Of a DNA stretch of 64,000 bases, positions 43,907 through 52,744 are shown one piece after another. A program made the position numbers and the translations under genes. Within the stretch, counting starts at the first letter, position 1; the number at the start of each line of letters is the position of its first letter. Origin of the DNA: Shouchella clausii (GTDB lineage Bacteria > Bacillota > Bacilli > Bacillales > Bacillaceae_D); NCBI RefSeq assembly GCF_001598215.1, contig NZ_BCXJ01000001.1:124001-188000 (forward strand). Direction: 5' to 3'. The notes below the pieces were generated by a model. It ran no database searches, had not been told where the DNA came from, and saw only the letters and a program-made list of their open reading frames with translations.

Positions 43907-46048
43907 TCATTTAATGTTTTTTATTTTTGCTCTTGTTCTTATTAAGAAGAAGGTAAAAATAGCAATTACCATTCCATTACTTGCTAGTATAATCAACAGA
44001 TTGTCAGTTACTTTAACAAAGTTAACAAAATCAAACATAATTTGATCAAGGAATGTTCTCACTACAATTTGTGATAAAAGATAGGATCCAATAATACATA
44101 GGACCGCAATAGGAAAAGAGAAAGCAAAATGCATTTTCATCACTTCAGCTGTTGAAAAACCTTCTAACTTTAACGTTCTAATTGATTGAATGCTGTTTTG
44201 ATAACTGAATTCTAAAAGTGAGTACAACAAAGCAATTTGCAAAACAATAGCCAATGAAAGGATTAGGGTAATCTGCTTGTTTATCACTTCTAAAATATTT
44301 TCCCCAGATGTTATGATCTCGTCTCTAGTCAAAGTAGCTTCTATTCCATCATCATTAGCCTCTTCAAATGGCTCTGCGCGGGCAATGGCTGGCGTAAAAT
44401 ATGTCTCACTGTTAAATAGATCTCCGTCATCGGAGACTAAATAAATAGTGCTTACTGTGGTGACGTTGTTGATTTTATTGATCTTAAACGAGTAATCTTC
44501 CTGGTTCGTTACGTCTTTAAGAACCAATTCATCCCCAACGGCCTTCCCGTATTTATCAGCAAACGCTTGAGTGATGATTACATCCCCGTCTTCAAGCTCT
44601 AAATCGTATTTATAGTACGTTGAATCAGAGCCTATCACATAAACGCTCTGTGTAATTCCCTCCTGATCGTATAGGCTATACAATTCAAATTCTTCGCCAT
44701 TAAACTCATCCTGATTCAATGGCTTTAAAAACAGGATTTCTTCAAAAATATTTTCGGATGCTAAATCATCCACATACTTAGTTACTGAGTCTTTTAACAA
44801 GAAAGAGAAGTTAATCAATAACCCAACAAAGAAAATCAATATCATAAACAAGGCCATTTCTTTTTTATTCCTGTTTATTCGTTTTAAACGATAACGATAA
44901 GTGAACGGAATTAAATGTATAAATTTGCTTGTCACTTTTTTGGCTGATTTGATTTTACTTTTTTTCTTTTTGGCCTTTATATAAAATTGATACACTAAAA
45001 CAAAGTTTATAACCAACACGACTATTAATGAAACTATTAAACAAATAGCCAGAAGTGCCCAATCCATTTCGAGTAAGGGATAATTATAAATACGGCTATT
45101 CATTTGCATGATGGTTTCAATGGAAAAGAATCCAAGTGTACAGCCAATGATCCAGGCGATTAATAGTGTTAAATTTGTTTCAGTTGTGTAATGTTTGAAA
45201 ATGGTTCGCTTACTAAAACCCAACTTATTAAAGATTTCCAAGTTGTTTGTTTCTTTTTTTGACATTTCAAAGTGATAAACACTTAAGAGGACACCTACTA
45301 TTAGATATAGCAAGAACGTCAGAAGCAGGGCAAGATCTCTCGGTGCTTCCGCATCCCCTATGACTTGTTGTATTCTAGTATTGTTTTGAGAATCATTTAG
45401 ATAGATTGGTTCAACTATCTCTGAAACTTCTTCTACACTGAGGTCGCTCTTATAAGCATAGTAGGACGAGAACTCGTTCCCAAAAAGAGTATTAAATGTT
45501 TTTTCGTTAACAAATGCAATGCCAAAAACTTCTGAATTGGCCTGTAAAACAAGGTCGCTGTTTTTGGTTGTAATGTAATCTGGAGAAATGGCCGTTCCAA
45601 CAATCTTTAAAGTTTCACCATCAAGATTTAATTCATCATTAATAGCTAAGTCATTAGAAGTTAAAAAGTTACTGTCGATCAATATTTCATTAACACTCTG
45701 AACATCTTGACCATCTGTAACTTGGTGCTTGTTGATTTTTTCCCTCTCTTGAAATATACGTATGGTGGTGCCGTCTTGCCGTATCTCACCGTATTTAATT
45801 TCTTCATAATCAATGTTCTTAAGTGTTTTAGGCGCCTCAATAGTAATAAATGTCCCGTCCTCCACATTGTAATCACTATTAAAGTTTTCAACTGACTGGA
45901 GAACGCTGCTAGTGCCTACAAAGAAACTTACAAAAATACTTGTTGTAGCAAAAACGACAAGAAATATCACTAACAATTTTAGCTTATAAGTATTCAACCT
46001 TCTGCCGATTCGTTTTTTAAGCTTTTTCTTTGTATTGTTATTTACCAT
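43907..46048 (-). CDS. ABC transporter permease, FtsX/MacB-like, of the biosynthetic cluster
   Basis: A 713-residue membrane protein. One TM segment lies near residues 24-47, an extracytoplasmic domain runs to about 225, then three TMs to about 355, a basic linker (KAKKKKSKIKSAKK), another TM near 400, a second outside domain and three C-terminal TMs. The layout is that of FtsX permeases which export or resist peptides and lipids. It overlaps the ATPase gene by 7 bases (ATGGTAA). It probably exports, or gives resistance to, the cluster product. Confidence 0.88.
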   Translation of the reverse strand: MVNNNTKKKLKKRIGRRLNTYKLKLLVIFLVVFATTSIFVSFFVGTSSVLQSVENFNSDYNVEDGTFITIEAPKTLKNIDYEEIKYGEIRQDGTTIRIFQEREKINKHQVTDGQDVQSVNEILIDSNFLTSNDLAINDELNLDGETLKIVGTAISPDYITTKNSDLVLQANSEVFGIAFVNEKTFNTLFGNEFSSYYAYKSDLSVEEVSEIVEPIYLNDSQNNTRIQQVIGDAEAPRDLALLLTFLLYLIVGVLLSVYHFEMSKKETNNLEIFNKLGFSKRTIFKHYTTETNLTLLIAWIIGCTLGFFSIETIMQMNSRIYNYPLLEMDWALLAICLIVSLIVVLVINFVLVYQFYIKAKKKKSKIKSAKKVTSKFIHLIPFTYRYRLKRINRNKKEMALFMILIFFVGLLINFSFLLKDSVTKYVDDLASENIFEEILFLKPLNQDEFNGEEFELYSLYDQEGITQSVYVIGSDSTYYKYDLELEDGDVIITQAFADKYGKAVGDELVLKDVTNQEDYSFKINKINNVTTVSTIYLVSDDGDLFNSETYFTPAIARAEPFEEANDDGIEATLTRDEIITSGENILEVINKQITLILSLAIVLQIALLYSLLEFSYQNSIQSIRTLKLEGFSTAEVMKMHFAFSFPIAVLCIIGSYLLSQIVVRTFLDQIMFDFVNFVKVTDNLLIILASNGMVIAIFTFFLIRTRAKIKNIK

Positions 46049-46731
46049 TCTAAACTCTCCACCAATGTAACTTCTGTTTGTACTTCATCGTTTATCTTTT
46101 GGCCATCATGAATGGTAATGACGCGATTAGAGATCTTTGTAATTTGCTCATTATGGGTTATAAGAACAATCGTAGTTTGATGGCTTTGTTGTAGGTTTTG
46201 CAGTACTGTCAAGACTTCCCTAGATGACTTACCATCAAGTGCTCCAGTAGGTTCATCACAAAATAGGATCTTAGATTCTTTTACAAGGGCTCTTAGTATA
46301 GCCGCTTTTTGTTGTTGTCCTCCAGAACATTGATGGGGGAATAAATTTATAGCTTTGCGAATGTCCCATTCATCAATAAAGCTTTCAATTTCTTTATTCA
46401 ATGGATGTTCTAAATAAATATTTTCATGCAAAGTTAGGTCGTCTATTAAATTATATTCTTGAAAAACAAAAGCAATATCATTGCGTCTAAAATCATTTAC
46501 TTCTTTTTTAGTAAGTTTACAAACATCGCGATTGTTTACCTCTATGTCTCCTGATGTAACGCTTTCTAGCCCAGACAAACATTTAAGCATTGTTGTCTTA
46601 CCGGATCCCGATTTTCCTATTATTGTACAAAACTCGCCTTTCCTTATATCAAGATTAATGCCCTTTAGCACCTTTAATTCGTTTTGCTTATTTGCGTTAT
46701 AAATCTTCGTGATGTTTCTAGCCTTAATCAT
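46042..46731 (-). CDS. ABC transporter ATP-binding protein of the biosynthetic cluster
   Basis: A 229-residue ATPase with all motifs intact: Walker A GKSGSGKTT, signature CSGGQQQK, Walker B ILFCDEPTGALD and H-loop LITHN. It is of the LolD/MacB type that works with FtsX permeases. I start at the ATG at 46731, 6 bases after GGAGG. It overlaps the methyltransferase gene by 8 bases and the permease gene by 7, so three genes are translationally linked. Confidence 0.92.
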   Translation of the reverse strand: MIKARNITKIYNANKQNELKVLKGINLDIRKGEFCTIIGKSGSGKTTMLKCLSGLESVTSGDIEVNNRDVCKLTKKEVNDFRRNDIAFVFQEYNLIDDLTLHENIYLEHPLNKEIESFIDEWDIRKAINLFPHQCSGGQQQKAAILRALVKESKILFCDEPTGALDGKSSREVLTVLQNLQQSHQTTIVLITHNEQITKISNRVITIHDGQKINDEVQTEVTLVESLEW

Positions 46732-47977
46732 TCGAACCTCCATTTTTATGGTTAATTGTAATAAAATACGAATAATACGTATCGTCTGCTGGGACAATTT
46801 CACTTACTTTGAAGCCATGAGAATCTAATAGGTCGAGGAAAGGATTCCATTGTTCAGCTTGGGCAAAATCAGTAAGCATATTATTTAATAGAACTTCGGC
46901 TTGAAGAATGCTATTGCAAATATCATATTTATAACGGGAAAGCAAGTTCCATTTTTTGTTATGCTTTGCAATCAATTCTTGATACATTTCGAAGTCAGGA
47001 TAATACTGACATATTACTATCGAGCCGTTTTTATCAAGGATTTCTTTTAGTTTCTTAAATAAGTCCTCCTTTTCCTCTTGATTGAGATAAAATAGCATAT
47101 AACTCATATTGATCATGTCAAATTTTGTATTGAAAGTAAGGTTCTTTATGTCATCGTTATATAACTCCACGTTGTTTCTATCTTTATATTTATGTAGGAG
47201 CTTCTCGAAAACTTCTTGCTGCCTTTCAACTCCAACGATTTTGATGTCATTGGAATCTAAATGAATATCAATATAATTACCATTTCCGCACCCGATATCT
47301 AAAAAAGAGGTAATTTGTTTTTTTGATATAAATGATACATAATTGTTTTTTGTATAAATATTAAAAGCTAATTCTCCAAGATTAGTGTAAAAGTTTTCGG
47401 AAAAACTAGGGGATACTTGTTGACACAAATCTAATCCATTAATTTCTTGCAGATAGGTAAGCACTTCTTTTATATATACAAATTCTGTTTTTCTCATTAG
47501 CTTGCCAAGTGAAGTATGTTCCTCCTGCGTAATGGCATTTTCAATGAAATGATAATCATAAAAAAGTGTAGTTACCTCCTTATTGTAATCTCCATTAACT
47601 AAGTTGATTAATTGATTTTTATTTATTTCATCCACTATGTATTTCTTATTAAGAGAGTAAGTTTCTCCATTTTGAGAAATCATCTCCAATTGAATGCCCA
47701 AGTCCATCAATGAGTTAAATATGTTGTGGTTATAGCAATCGCTTTTTGTTATTTCTTTTACATCAATAAAATTTTTGTATACTTGGCTCAAAAAAATAAA
47801 TCTTATGTAGTTTTTCACTTTAGAGAATAAAAGTAATTGAAATAAAGGGGTATCTCTTACGCCTACTATTTTAGACAGCTTCACTAAAAGGTTTATACGG
47901 AAGGATCTCTCCGGTACTTTATGCCGTTTAGCCGAGAAATATGATTCATGTTTATTTAGTAACACATCGTACTGCAC
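46724..47977 (-). CDS. SAM-dependent methyltransferase of the biosynthetic cluster
   Basis: A 417-residue protein. The SAM-binding core lies in the second half: TSFLDIGCGNGNYIDIHL near residue 222, then IVGVERQQEVFEKL and FDMINMSYMLFYLNQEEKED. The first 190 or so residues are a helical, possibly winged-helix-like region, as in O-methyltransferases of secondary metabolism, but I cannot name it. The start is the GTG at 47977, 7 bases after AGGAGGG. Its place between the oxoamine synthase and the exporter suggests that it tailors the product. Confidence 0.85.
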   Translation of the reverse strand: MQYDVLLNKHESYFSAKRHKVPERSFRINLLVKLSKIVGVRDTPLFQLLLFSKVKNYIRFIFLSQVYKNFIDVKEITKSDCYNHNIFNSLMDLGIQLEMISQNGETYSLNKKYIVDEINKNQLINLVNGDYNKEVTTLFYDYHFIENAITQEEHTSLGKLMRKTEFVYIKEVLTYLQEINGLDLCQQVSPSFSENFYTNLGELAFNIYTKNNYVSFISKKQITSFLDIGCGNGNYIDIHLDSNDIKIVGVERQQEVFEKLLHKYKDRNNVELYNDDIKNLTFNTKFDMINMSYMLFYLNQEEKEDLFKKLKEILDKNGSIVICQYYPDFEMYQELIAKHNKKWNLLSRYKYDICNSILQAEVLLNNMLTDFAQAEQWNPFLDLLDSHGFKVSEIVPADDTYYSYFITINHKNGGSND

Positions 47978-48061
47978 AACGGTACCCTCCTTATGACCGA
48001 TGATGAATCATTAACAGGAAGCAGGGCGCTTCCTGTCTTGGATTTTCGTTTTTATATTAAT

Positions 48062-48907
48062 TTATAGTTTACTAGCAATTCTGTTATCAATTAAAATACT
48101 CAAGTTTTCTTTAATCGTTTCTAATGTGATCTGAAGTTCTTCTTTAGTATGTGCGGCTGAAATAAAAAATCGAAGTCTAGCCTCATTCTCTTTAACTGCA
48201 GGATAAACAATAGGCATTGCATTAATTCCATTTCTGAATAAAACTTCTGAAAATTCAAGGGCCTTCTCAGAGTTTCCCGTAATTAATGGGATAACTGGAG
48301 TGTCATAACTTTCACCAGTATTTACGCCTAATTTCTTTAGTCCTTCCAGAAAATAAGTATGGTTATCGGTCAATTTTTGAAATAACGCATCTCCTGTTTC
48401 GCATAAAGTTAATGAGGCTAAAGCTGCAGCAGCATTGGCTGGAGTCATTCCTACGCTAAAAATAAATCCTGGCGAATTATATCGTAGGTATGTTATAAAG
48501 TCCTTACTGCCGGCGATATAGCCGCCGCAACTATTCAATGACTTACTTAGTGTACCCATTAATATATCTACAGATTTAGGATCAACGCCGAAGTAGCTTG
48601 TAACACCCCGTCCATTTTTACCGATAGTCCCAATTGAATGAGCCTCGTCTACCATGAGAATTGCATTGTATTTTTCTTTAAGGTTAATGAGCTCTGGTAA
48701 TTTACAGATGTCACCATCCATGCTGTAAACACCCTCTACAACGATTAACACTCTACGAAATTTTTGCCTTAATTTCTGTAACTCGTTTTCTAAATGCCCC
48801 ATATCATTATGTTTAAAGGGTTTTCGTTTTGCTTTAGACAGTATAGCTCCTTGAATAATACTATTATGGGCTAAGGCATCGTGTAGAATCAGATCTTCTT
48901 CATTCAT
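48062..48907 (-). CDS. Alpha-oxoamine synthase, C-terminal part (frameshifted from the upstream frame)
   Basis: A 281-codon open frame holding most of a PLP-dependent alpha-oxoamine synthase (the KBL/serine palmitoyltransferase family). VVEGVYSMDGDICKLPEL, ILMVDEAHSIGTIGKNGRG (the PLP-nitrogen aspartate and histidine) and LMGTLSKSLNSCGGYIAG (the Schiff-base lysine in TLSKS) are present. The N-terminal part, including the start of the PLP fold, lies in the previous frame. Adding one base in the G tract at 48941-48946 gives a continuous product of about 490 residues. The internal ATG at 48907 is not a natural start. Confidence 0.85.
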   Translation of the reverse strand: MNEEDLILHDALAHNSIIQGAILSKAKRKPFKHNDMGHLENELQKLRQKFRRVLIVVEGVYSMDGDICKLPELINLKEKYNAILMVDEAHSIGTIGKNGRGVTSYFGVDPKSVDILMGTLSKSLNSCGGYIAGSKDFITYLRYNSPGFIFSVGMTPANAAAALASLTLCETGDALFQKLTDNHTYFLEGLKKLGVNTGESYDTPVIPLITGNSEKALEFSEVLFRNGINAMPIVYPAVKENEARLRFFISAAHTKEELQITLETIKENLSILIDNRIASKL

Positions 48908-48924
48908 AATGTTTCCAATGATAT

Positions 48925-49533
48925 TTACATTTGTACTGTGCCCCCCACTTGAATAATCGCATCTTCTGAACCTAAAAAATGGGAAATTTTTTGCTCGAGT
49001 TCTTGATGGATTTTAATTTCCCCACTAAGTAATCTACTCCCAGAAACACTTGTTCCAAAGCGACTTATCGCTTCTATAACCGATTGATTAATAAAGTCAG
49101 AGCCGTTAATACCTAGATAATTGTAAGTAGAATAATTAATTTTTTCTTCCCCTTCTATAATGATTCTGTTAGACGCTATCCCATCATTCTTTCTAAAATA
49201 TGGAACATGTTCTCTGGCATTTAAATATTGATGGAATTCTATAACTTCGGGCAAGCTGTCTAATAAAGATAGAGGCTTATTGTCAAGGCCTAGTTCTGTA
49301 GAAACCAATGAAAGAATGGTTCCGACTGTTACATCTTCTTGTTGAAATATGTTTTCTAGATCGGCCTCTTTTATTTCAGGAAAATCATTCACTAATAACC
49401 GATAAAAATCCATGGCCATCATGGAGTCCAGCCCAAGGTCATTTACTAATGAATCAGTTAGTGATATGTCAAGTAGATCATATCCTGTTATTTCAGCTAA
49501 ATGATTAATGATAACGTCGTATACTTTATCCAT
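48925..49533 (-). CDS. ACP domain fused to N-terminal part of the alpha-oxoamine synthase
   Basis: A 202-residue product. Residues 1-75 are an acyl carrier protein with the phosphopantetheine serine in NDLGLDSMMAMDF (Ser at about 37). From about 110 it is the N-terminus of an alpha-oxoamine synthase (NYLGINGSDFINQSVIEAIS, RFGTSVSGSRLLSGE). The frame runs out soon after QVGGTVQM, whereas one extra G would give QVGGHSTNVNIIGN and continue into the next entry. The arrangement recalls the ACP plus oxoamine synthase of PigH in prodiginine synthesis, but with one ACP. GGAGGTC precedes the ATG. Confidence 0.85.
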   Translation of the reverse strand: MDKVYDVIINHLAEITGYDLLDISLTDSLVNDLGLDSMMAMDFYRLLVNDFPEIKEADLENIFQQEDVTVGTILSLVSTELGLDNKPLSLLDSLPEVIEFHQYLNAREHVPYFRKNDGIASNRIIIEGEEKINYSTYNYLGINGSDFINQSVIEAISRFGTSVSGSRLLSGEIKIHQELEQKISHFLGSEDAIIQVGGTVQM

Positions 49534-49550
49534 AGTCGACCTCCAATGGT

Positions 49551-50795
49551 TTATTTATTTGGGGCAAAATGATCTACTAGAAACTTAGCAGCGTTTGCTG
49601 GACCGTCTACATGTTCCATAAGTTCTTTCATTTTCTTTGCTTTAATCTTCATTTCTTTACTGTTTAGGGTAGACTCTATTAATTGGCTTAACCTCTTAGT
49701 CGTAATGTCTCTTTTTGTAAGTTCTAGGGCGTTTCCAAAAAGTACGCAATCATGTATATTAGACTTTTGTTCTTGCTGGAGTCCAAGTCCTAAAAAGGGC
49801 TTTCCTGATAAACAAGCTGTTTGAACCGTGCCTTCACCACCATGGATAATCGATAAATCTATGATGTTTCCCAACTTATGGGCGGGAAGATAGTCGCTTA
49901 TGTGAATGTTCCCATCATTTGAAAAATCGTTTGCGCTAGACGCTAATGTTTTTTTCATTGGACAGAGGACGACTACAGGCAAATGCTTTAGTAAGTTTAA
50001 GATCTTTATAAGGATATCTTTACTTCCAGAGCTTCCCATCGCAAAATATATGATCGGCTGACTTGTCTTAATATTCTTTACAAATGAGGGCATAGGAGTA
50101 TCTAATTTAGCGTAAACTGGCCCAATGTATTGATAATGGAGGGGGAGATCATATATACCGCTAATTTCTGGAATTGTTGTGATTAAATTATAATCGGCAT
50201 CTAGTGCATCTATCGTATATTTAGGGAGACTGACTCCTTCCTCTTTTGCTATTTGAGAAAAAGACTTTGGTTTGTAAGTAATGTTTAAAGCAATTTTTTT
50301 ATAAAGGTTTAAAATCGTTTTTTTGGGCACTAGAAAATTATTTAATATGGCGGGTATTTTATGATGTCCTTTTAAAAAGTGTGTTCTTGTGTACGCCAAA
50401 GGCTTAATATATACGATAGGGATTTCACAAGCTCTTGCTGAAATAAAAATACTAAGAGTCGTTCCAATAACAACAACTGTAGGGCGAAATTCATTGAAGA
50501 TTTTTTTCTCGCTGTTAACCCGTTTTCTCAGCATGCTATATGTAAAAGGATGTTTTATACCTTTCATCTGATCAACTTTCATGATTTGCTCAATGTGTTT
50601 TTCTGTTAAGTGGGGCTCTAGATGAAAAAATTCAAAGTTTGCTTCTTCGATGAGGTAAGCATATTTTGTTGAATAACCTATAAATATGCAGCGGAAATAC
50701 GCAGAACATTTCTTGGCAACTTCTATTGATCTAGTGGTTTCAGCTAAGTTAAAAGTTTCTGGAGCAAAAAGAATGGTTTTCTTTATTATCCTCAC
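49551..50795 (-). CDS. Glycosyltransferase, GT1 (MGT/UGT-like)
   Basis: A protein of about 414 residues with the GT-B fold. The donor-binding C-terminal half has IIYFAMGSSGSKD, LSIIHGGEGTVQTACLSG and GLGLQQEQKSN, the nucleotide-sugar signature of macrolide- and antibiotic-type glycosyltransferases. It is the first gene of the cluster and ends 17 bases before the ACP gene. The start is uncertain: I use the GTG at 50795. A strong AAAGGTGAGG overlaps that GTG and would be better placed for an ATA triplet downstream. The in-frame TTG at 50846 lies in the promoter -10 region. Confidence 0.87.
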   Translation of the reverse strand: MRIIKKTILFAPETFNLAETTRSIEVAKKCSAYFRCIFIGYSTKYAYLIEEANFEFFHLEPHLTEKHIEQIMKVDQMKGIKHPFTYSMLRKRVNSEKKIFNEFRPTVVVIGTTLSIFISARACEIPIVYIKPLAYTRTHFLKGHHKIPAILNNFLVPKKTILNLYKKIALNITYKPKSFSQIAKEEGVSLPKYTIDALDADYNLITTIPEISGIYDLPLHYQYIGPVYAKLDTPMPSFVKNIKTSQPIIYFAMGSSGSKDILIKILNLLKHLPVVVLCPMKKTLASSANDFSNDGNIHISDYLPAHKLGNIIDLSIIHGGEGTVQTACLSGKPFLGLGLQQEQKSNIHDCVLFGNALELTKRDITTKRLSQLIESTLNSKEMKIKAKKMKELMEHVDGPANAAKFLVDHFAPNK

Positions 50796-50831
50796 CTTTT
50801 TCTCGTTAAATTTTCCCAATAGATTAAAATT

Positions 50832-50860
50832 AGTATACAAAACCAATTACCATAAAGCAA
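50832..50860 (-). promoter_or_regulatory. Promoter of the biosynthetic cluster
   Basis: On the minus strand TTGCTT (50860-50855), a 17-base spacer and TATACT (50837-50832) form a good vegetative-type promoter about 35 bases before the likely glycosyltransferase start. No other gene precedes it on this strand until the MFS gene, which has a terminator. Confidence 0.6.
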
Positions 50861-51055
50861 GTATTATTTTCAATTTTTTGTATTTGTTATGTAAAAAAAG
50901 TAATATAATTGTGTAAATATAATCGATCTTATAGTCTCTCTATGCCAACTTCTGAAATTAATTATAAGAGTGAGCGCTATTATGCAATATTAGCGTTTAT
51001 TTTAATTACAAATTTACTAGTCCCATTCTAAACTGGATTGTCTATAGGCAAAGCA

Positions 51056-51084
51056 AAAGCCGGTTAAATGCACTAACCGGCTTT
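51056..51084 (-). terminator. Terminator of the MFS gene
   Basis: AAAGCCGGTTA and TAACCGGCTTT form a perfect 11-base inverted repeat around a 7-base loop. On the minus strand TTTTGCTTTG follows. It separates the MFS gene from the cluster. Confidence 0.85.
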
Positions 51085-51106
51085 CTAAACAGCTTCGACC
51101 TTTGGC

Positions 51107-52309
51107 CTAAGAGGCTTCGTCGCTTTTACTCGGTTCGTTCTTGTCTCGCCGCAAAAGTGGCATTGTAATCGCTAAAGCGAGAAGCGAGATAATTCCTGCC
51201 AATGTGAAAATGTGAGCGATGCCGATATGTTCAGCAACAAAGCCTGCGCCGTACGGGCCAATAAAAATGCCGATCGCATAGACAGATTGGTAGAAACCCA
51301 TAACGGACGTTTTTAAAGAAGGCTGTGGGAGTGAAGCAATTTGTGAGAGCAACAGCGGCAACACTACACCGATTGTCAAGCCAATGACGCCGTGCAACAG
51401 ACTGATCGTTGCCAGTGTTGTAGCAAACGGCATACAAAAAAAAGTGAAACAAGCGACAATGAGAGAAAGCACAATCAACCGGATTTCATTGCGCTTTGAA
51501 ACATTAAAAAAAGCAACTCCTAAAGATGCAGCGGCATGTGGAATAAAGAAAGCAGCCATCAGCCAAATAAGCTGCCCTTCACGAACGCCGTGGGCATTTG
51601 CATAAACAGGCGTGAACCCAAAAATCGAAATAAACAACAGAGCGTGCGCAAATAGCGATACAAACGTTAATGGCAGCAGATGTTTGATTGACAGCACTGC
51701 CTTGACTTGTTTCCCTAAACGTTGAGAGCCATGATTCTCTGCTTCTTGCGGCACTTCCTTAATAAAAAGGGCAAGTAAGAGTCCGATTCCTGCCGCGACG
51801 ATCCCGACCCAAAACGGAATGCTCCAGCCAAATTGTTCAACGAGAATGCCGGCCGTTACCATGCTGAGAAATTGCGGCATGACCGTCAAAAATTGCAACG
51901 TTCCCATTGCTCGACCAGATTGACCTGGACCAAAATAGTCGGCGTACATAATCGTCGCCATCACCCACATGGCAGCAGTAACGCCTGCTAGCAAACGTCC
52001 TGTCAAAACCCATGCAAACGAAGTCGACGATAGTAAAATGATTCCGCTTAGGATAGCGACTACAAAGCCGCCTACATAAAAATGCTTGCGCAAATGTCGC
52101 AATGAATCAAGCAAGACGCCAAGTGGAAAACGGAGCAACACTTGCGTAATGCCGTAACTGCCGAGAATAATCCCAATCGCTGCATACGTAAAGGGAATTT
52201 GTTCTAAATAAAGGCTAAATATTGGCACATAGCTGTAAGTGCATAGCCAAAAACAGAAAACAGACGCCAAAAAGACGAGATGGTGTCTCCGTTTCAATGC
52301 AATAGACAC
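51107..52309 (-). CDS. MFS transporter
   Basis: A 400-residue protein with 12 hydrophobic segments. The A-like motif FPLGVLLDSLRHLRKH after TM2 and repeated GAGFVAEHIG late in the chain fit the major facilitator superfamily, with an efflux-type look (drug or sugar exporters of the YfcJ/YxiO kind). The cytosolic central loop is near residues 195-210. I choose the GTG at 52309, 7 bases after AGGAGG; an ATG at 52315 lies only two bases from that site. The substrate is unknown. Confidence 0.9.
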   Translation of the reverse strand: MSIALKRRHHLVFLASVFCFWLCTYSYVPIFSLYLEQIPFTYAAIGIILGSYGITQVLLRFPLGVLLDSLRHLRKHFYVGGFVVAILSGIILLSSTSFAWVLTGRLLAGVTAAMWVMATIMYADYFGPGQSGRAMGTLQFLTVMPQFLSMVTAGILVEQFGWSIPFWVGIVAAGIGLLLALFIKEVPQEAENHGSQRLGKQVKAVLSIKHLLPLTFVSLFAHALLFISIFGFTPVYANAHGVREGQLIWLMAAFFIPHAAASLGVAFFNVSKRNEIRLIVLSLIVACFTFFCMPFATTLATISLLHGVIGLTIGVVLPLLLSQIASLPQPSLKTSVMGFYQSVYAIGIFIGPYGAGFVAEHIGIAHIFTLAGIISLLALAITMPLLRRDKNEPSKSDEAS

Positions 52310-52514
52310 AGGCATTCCTCCTTGCTTTCATCCATCATCTTACCATCTTTTGGCGTTTTGTGGCTGTCCTTTTATTTTAACGTACTTCCTAAAAAGTCTC
52401 CCTCTCAAAGGGAAGGCCAAGTTCCCAACATTCAAAAGGAAACGCTATAAACAAAGCGACACAACGAATGTCGTCAATGGGAATATTCAGTTATTGGGTG
52501 GTCATATCAAATGA

Positions 52515-52642
52515 CCTAATGAAAGACAACTCTTGGAACTAGAGGGTTCGTTTGCTTCATTTCCAGCTACCAAAAGGGGCGATTACCCAAGAAGCCCCCA
52601 CTTCAAGCGACCTGCAAAGGTGATAAGTGGTGGGTAGTTCAC
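52515..52642 (+). ncRNA. Solo IS605-type right end / omega-RNA-like element
   Basis: This 128-base stretch has no transposase gene. CTCTTGGAACTAGAGGG at 52530-52546 and the 46-base block ending GGTAGTTCAC at 52642 match the right end of the TnpB remnant at 6411-6510 (45 of 46 in the block). About 25 bases (from ACCAAAAGGGG to AAGAAGC) are present here but missing there. It could make an omega-RNA whose guide would start at 52643 (GAAACCTGGTTGG). The rest of 52316-52514 shows nothing I can name. Confidence 0.6.
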
Positions 52643-52664
52643 GAAACCTGGTTGGAGACTCGAT

Positions 52665-52693
52665 TTGAAATCATCACGTGACAGCGTTATACT
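52665..52693 (+). promoter_or_regulatory. Promoter of the nicotinate phosphoribosyltransferase gene
   Basis: TTGAAA at 52665-52670, a spacer of 17 bases and TATACT at 52688-52693 make a near-consensus vegetative promoter about 50 bases before the start codon. It lies only 22 bases beyond the solo right-end element. Confidence 0.7.
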
Positions 52694-52744
52694 GGCAATG
52701 ACTACGGAATCAGAGAGGTTCCCGTGACAAAAGGAGAAGCACCG

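Noticed and set aside
41104-51084. Attachment-site direct repeats or tRNA flanking the AT-rich cluster
   Set aside because: I could not find matching direct repeats, an integrase or a tRNA at either edge, so horizontal transfer rests on composition only.
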